The translations under genes and the position numbers were made by a program. From Bacillota bacterium (GTDB taxonomy: Bacteria; Bacillota; Sulfobacillia; Symbiobacteriales; Symbiobacteriaceae): 35,269 nucleotides of DNA. Shown here piece after piece: positions 33,317 through 35,269 of the stretch. The DNA lies in assembly GCA_023623185.1 (NCBI GenBank), contig JAMNXV010000059.1, positions 1 to 35,269 of the forward strand. The letters run 5' to 3'. The notes below the pieces were generated by a model. That model made no database searches, had not been told where the DNA came from, and was given only the letters and a program-made list of their open reading frames with translations. The first letter of the stretch is position 1, and every line of letters begins with the position of its first letter.

Positions 33317-34918
33317 GAGGGTGGCCAGGAGTCCGACGCCACCGGTGGCCGCGGCCGCAGCGGCGCCCCGGAGCAAATTGACCCGGCCCCGCAGGTAGCG
33401 GTCCAGCGGCGAGGTATCCAGGCTGTTGCCCACGGCCTGCCGGAAGCGGCGCATCACCGTGGGGTAGCGGGAGAGCGGCACGGCCCCCTCGGGCAGGTCG
33501 AGCGCCTCGGGATCCGCCGCCGAACGGCGCAGGTAGGCGGAGAGGGTCGCCGCCCACTCCCGCATCTCGGGCGACAGCGTCTCGCCCGGCAGCGCGTGCT
33601 CCGGGTTCAGCTTCGAGAGCCGCTCCGCGAACCTGACCTGCGCCATCAGGAGCGCGTCGGCCTCGTCGCTGCGGTTCGACTGACGCACCCACTCGGCGTA
33701 GGCCGCCAGCCGGAAGCCGGCCGTCACCAGCGGCAGCGGCTCGCCCGGAACCGGGTGCAGGTCGGCATCGGCCACCAGGCAGGGGTACTCGGTGAAGACC
33801 TGACGCCATATGGCGGCGGCCTCCTCGGGCTTCCCCTTCCCCCACAGCTCCCGGGCCCGGGCCAGCACGGCGCTCAGGTGCAGGGCATAGGCCACGTAGC
33901 CCACGGACTTGCCGTCCACGGGCGTCCGGGCCGCCACCGGATCGGTGACCATCTGGGCCACCAGCCGGGCCGCCATCGCTTCGGCGTCCTCGCTCCGCCC
34001 CTGCTCCAGGGCAGCCTTCACCGCGGGGGCTGCCGCCCGCAGCTGCTGCCTGAGCCGCGCCTGCCGCTCGGGGGTGGCCGCCACGCGGCAGTTGCCCTCC
34101 GCGTCCACGGCCAGTTCGCAGCCCAGCCGCCTGAGGTCCCGCTGCACGCGCAGGAAGAGCCCGCCCACCAGGCTGAGGTAGATGAGCTGGTGGCGGCGCT
34201 GCCGCTCGGGCACGAACTCCGCGTACTCCTGCTGGAACGCGGTCCAGCCCTGTTCCACCTGCACGAGCGCCCGGTCCAGCGACTGGTCCACCCCCATGAG
34301 TTGCGCCGCGGTCTCCCGGCCGACCAGGGGCTCCAGGGCCGAGGCCACCGCGCTGCCGATGATGCGGGCGCCCTTCTGCACCAGGGGCTGTGAACGGAGC
34401 CGGTCGACCAGTTCGGCGTACTGCTTCAGGTTCTGCGCGTGCTCGGTGAGCGCTTGCGCCACCGGCCGCCCGGCGGCGGCGATCTGGTCGGACAGGGCCC
34501 GCAGGGCCTGGGGAGGCAGTGTGTACCGCGTGGCAATGCCCGGGTGGGGCATGGTGCGCGCCAGATCGGCGACGATCTGGTTGTATTCGGAGAGGTCGGG
34601 CGGCGTCAGGCCCGCAGCGAGGTCGCGCGCGACCGCCGCAGGGTTCATCAGCGTCAGGCGCCGGCGAAGGGCCTTCATCTCCGCCTTGCGCCCCGGCTTC
34701 TTGGCCTCCTTGCGGCGTGCGTGTTCGATCTCCTTGAAGCGGTGCGCCATCCGCTTTGCAAATGCCCAGCTCGCCTGCTGCGCGCGGGTCTGCGCACGCT
34801 GGATCAGATCGGTGCAGAGCCGCTCGGGCAGTTCATGCCGCATCTCGGCCACCAGGTCGTCCCACTCCCGCTGGGCGCTCACCCAGCGGCCCACGGCCGG
34901 AAAGATCATCTCCTGCAT
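33299..34918 (-). CDS. Large helical protein with C-terminal membrane anchor, unknown
   Basis: A 539 aa protein that I do not recognise. ATG 34918 has GGGGAGGTG upstream, and codon usage fits its neighbours. It is predicted largely alpha-helical; residues about 40-90 are very basic (RMAHRFKEIEHARRKEAKKP and RRRLT). A TPR-like helix pair appears at about 355-380 (LARARELWGKGKPEEAAAIW). The last about 20 residues (AAAAAATGGVGLLATLAWLLL region) form a single hydrophobic segment at the extreme C-terminus, as in tail-anchored proteins. It is 15 bp after the 102 aa gene, so the two are probably co-transcribed and may function together. Confidence 0.75.
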   Translation of the reverse strand: MQEMIFPAVGRWVSAQREWDDLVAEMRHELPERLCTDLIQRAQTRAQQASWAFAKRMAHRFKEIEHARRKEAKKPGRKAEMKALRRRLTLMNPAAVARDLAAGLTPPDLSEYNQIVADLARTMPHPGIATRYTLPPQALRALSDQIAAAGRPVAQALTEHAQNLKQYAELVDRLRSQPLVQKGARIIGSAVASALEPLVGRETAAQLMGVDQSLDRALVQVEQGWTAFQQEYAEFVPERQRRHQLIYLSLVGGLFLRVQRDLRRLGCELAVDAEGNCRVAATPERQARLRQQLRAAAPAVKAALEQGRSEDAEAMAARLVAQMVTDPVAARTPVDGKSVGYVAYALHLSAVLARARELWGKGKPEEAAAIWRQVFTEYPCLVADADLHPVPGEPLPLVTAGFRLAAYAEWVRQSNRSDEADALLMAQVRFAERLSKLNPEHALPGETLSPEMREWAATLSAYLRRSAADPEALDLPEGAVPLSRYPTVMRRFRQAVGNSLDTSPLDRYLRGRVNLLRGAAAAAATGGVGLLATLAWLLL

Positions 34919-34933
34919 GTCTGCACCTCCCCG

Positions 34934-35242
34934 CTACAGATCGAGCCCCAGGGCATCGAGGCCGCTCCAGTCCAGGTTGGCATACGTCTGCAGGTGGGAA
35001 AGCCACCCTTCGTGCGAGACCGACTCCAGAGGCAACACACGGCTCCAGACCGCCCGCAGTTCCTCCCAACTGGCGCCGGTGGAGAGCACCTGCGGTCCGG
35101 CGGGGTCGACCGCAACCCGCCCCTCGCGCAGGAAGTCCTCGAAACCGCCGTCCGAGAAGAGCACACCCCCCTCGGGCAGCGCGACCGCCGCAGCGCGCAG
35201 CGGCGGGACGTGTTGGAAGAAGAGTGCGTCCAGCCGGGCCAT
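34934..35242 (-). CDS. Small soluble protein, unknown, partner of the 539 aa gene
   Basis: A 102 aa protein from ATG 35242 with GGAGG nine bases upstream; a TTG three codons earlier lies too close to the same site. Hydrophobic and acidic residues alternate (RLDALFFQHVPPLRAAAVAL, GGVLFSDGGFEDFLREGRVAV, SHLQTYANLDWSGLDALGLDL); no transmembrane helix or known motif. Because only 27 bases precede it before the window ends, its promoter and upstream neighbours are not visible. Function unknown. Confidence 0.7.
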   Translation of the reverse strand: MARLDALFFQHVPPLRAAAVALPEGGVLFSDGGFEDFLREGRVAVDPAGPQVLSTGASWEELRAVWSRVLPLESVSHEGWLSHLQTYANLDWSGLDALGLDL

Positions 35243-35269
35243 GCCGTTCAACCTCCCTCTATAGCGCAG

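Overview
The window is a GC-rich (roughly two-thirds G+C, estimated by eye) stretch of a Firmicutes-type chromosome, packed with housekeeping genes. Gene order, CodY, a SPOCS-domain sporulation-type protein, a YtvI-like protein, FlbD/PilZ/DUF342 genes and frequent GTG/TTG starts behind GGAGG-type ribosome binding sites all point to a spore-forming, high-GC clostridial lineage. Symbiobacterium or a close relative is my best guess; this is inference, not a database match. All genes but one lie on the minus strand, so transcription runs from high to low coordinates. No gene-free stretch exceeds 300 bases; the longest is 277 bases between trmFO and xerC and holds the xerC promoter.

Read in transcription order (right to left): (1) 35242-32934: two unrecognised genes (102 and 539 aa) and a MazG-type pyrophosphohydrolase. 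(2) 32937-28803: a strong sigma-A promoter drives ylxM-ffh-rpsP-khpA-ylqD-rimM-trmD, the classical SRP / S16 / tRNA and ribosome maturation operon. (3) 28800-25385: a second promoter drives rplS, followed by lepB, rbgA, rnhB and a YraN-family gene. (4) 25340-20804: an accessory block with the lone plus-strand gene (SPOCS domain plus Gly/Pro/Asn tail), a divergent yifB/comM homologue with its own promoter, a small hydrophilic protein, a TusA-like protein and an M20 peptidase. (5) 20720-13647: dprA, topA, trmFO, xerC and codY, in the order known from Bacillus subtilis but without hslVU between xerC and codY. (6) 13475-9797: the position where B. subtilis carries its large fla/che operon holds only flbD, a PilZ protein, a DUF342/FapA-type protein and three small genes. 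(7) 9769-1: rpsB-tsf-pyrH-frr-(75 aa gene)-uppS-cdsA-ytvI-like-dxr-rseP-ispG (cut by the window edge), joining translation, UMP kinase, ribosome recycling, isoprenoid and phospholipid synthesis and site-2 proteolysis.

Many gene junctions are tight (4-bp ATGA/GTGA overlaps or zero gap), indicating operons with coupled translation. Seven sigma-A-like promoters can be read directly (rpsB, codY, xerC, M20 peptidase, yifB, rplS, ylxM). The best rho-independent terminator follows codY.

The window is mostly core genome. The most interesting items are: a decamer present once in the ylxM-ffh -35 box and twice more as a perfect inverted repeat just after the predicted transcript start; the uncharacterised 102 aa / 539 aa gene pair; the isolated SPOCS-domain gene; the emptied fla/che position; a CodY-box-like site at the xerC-codY promoter; and exact or decayed tandem duplications at the 3' ends of rseP and yifB.
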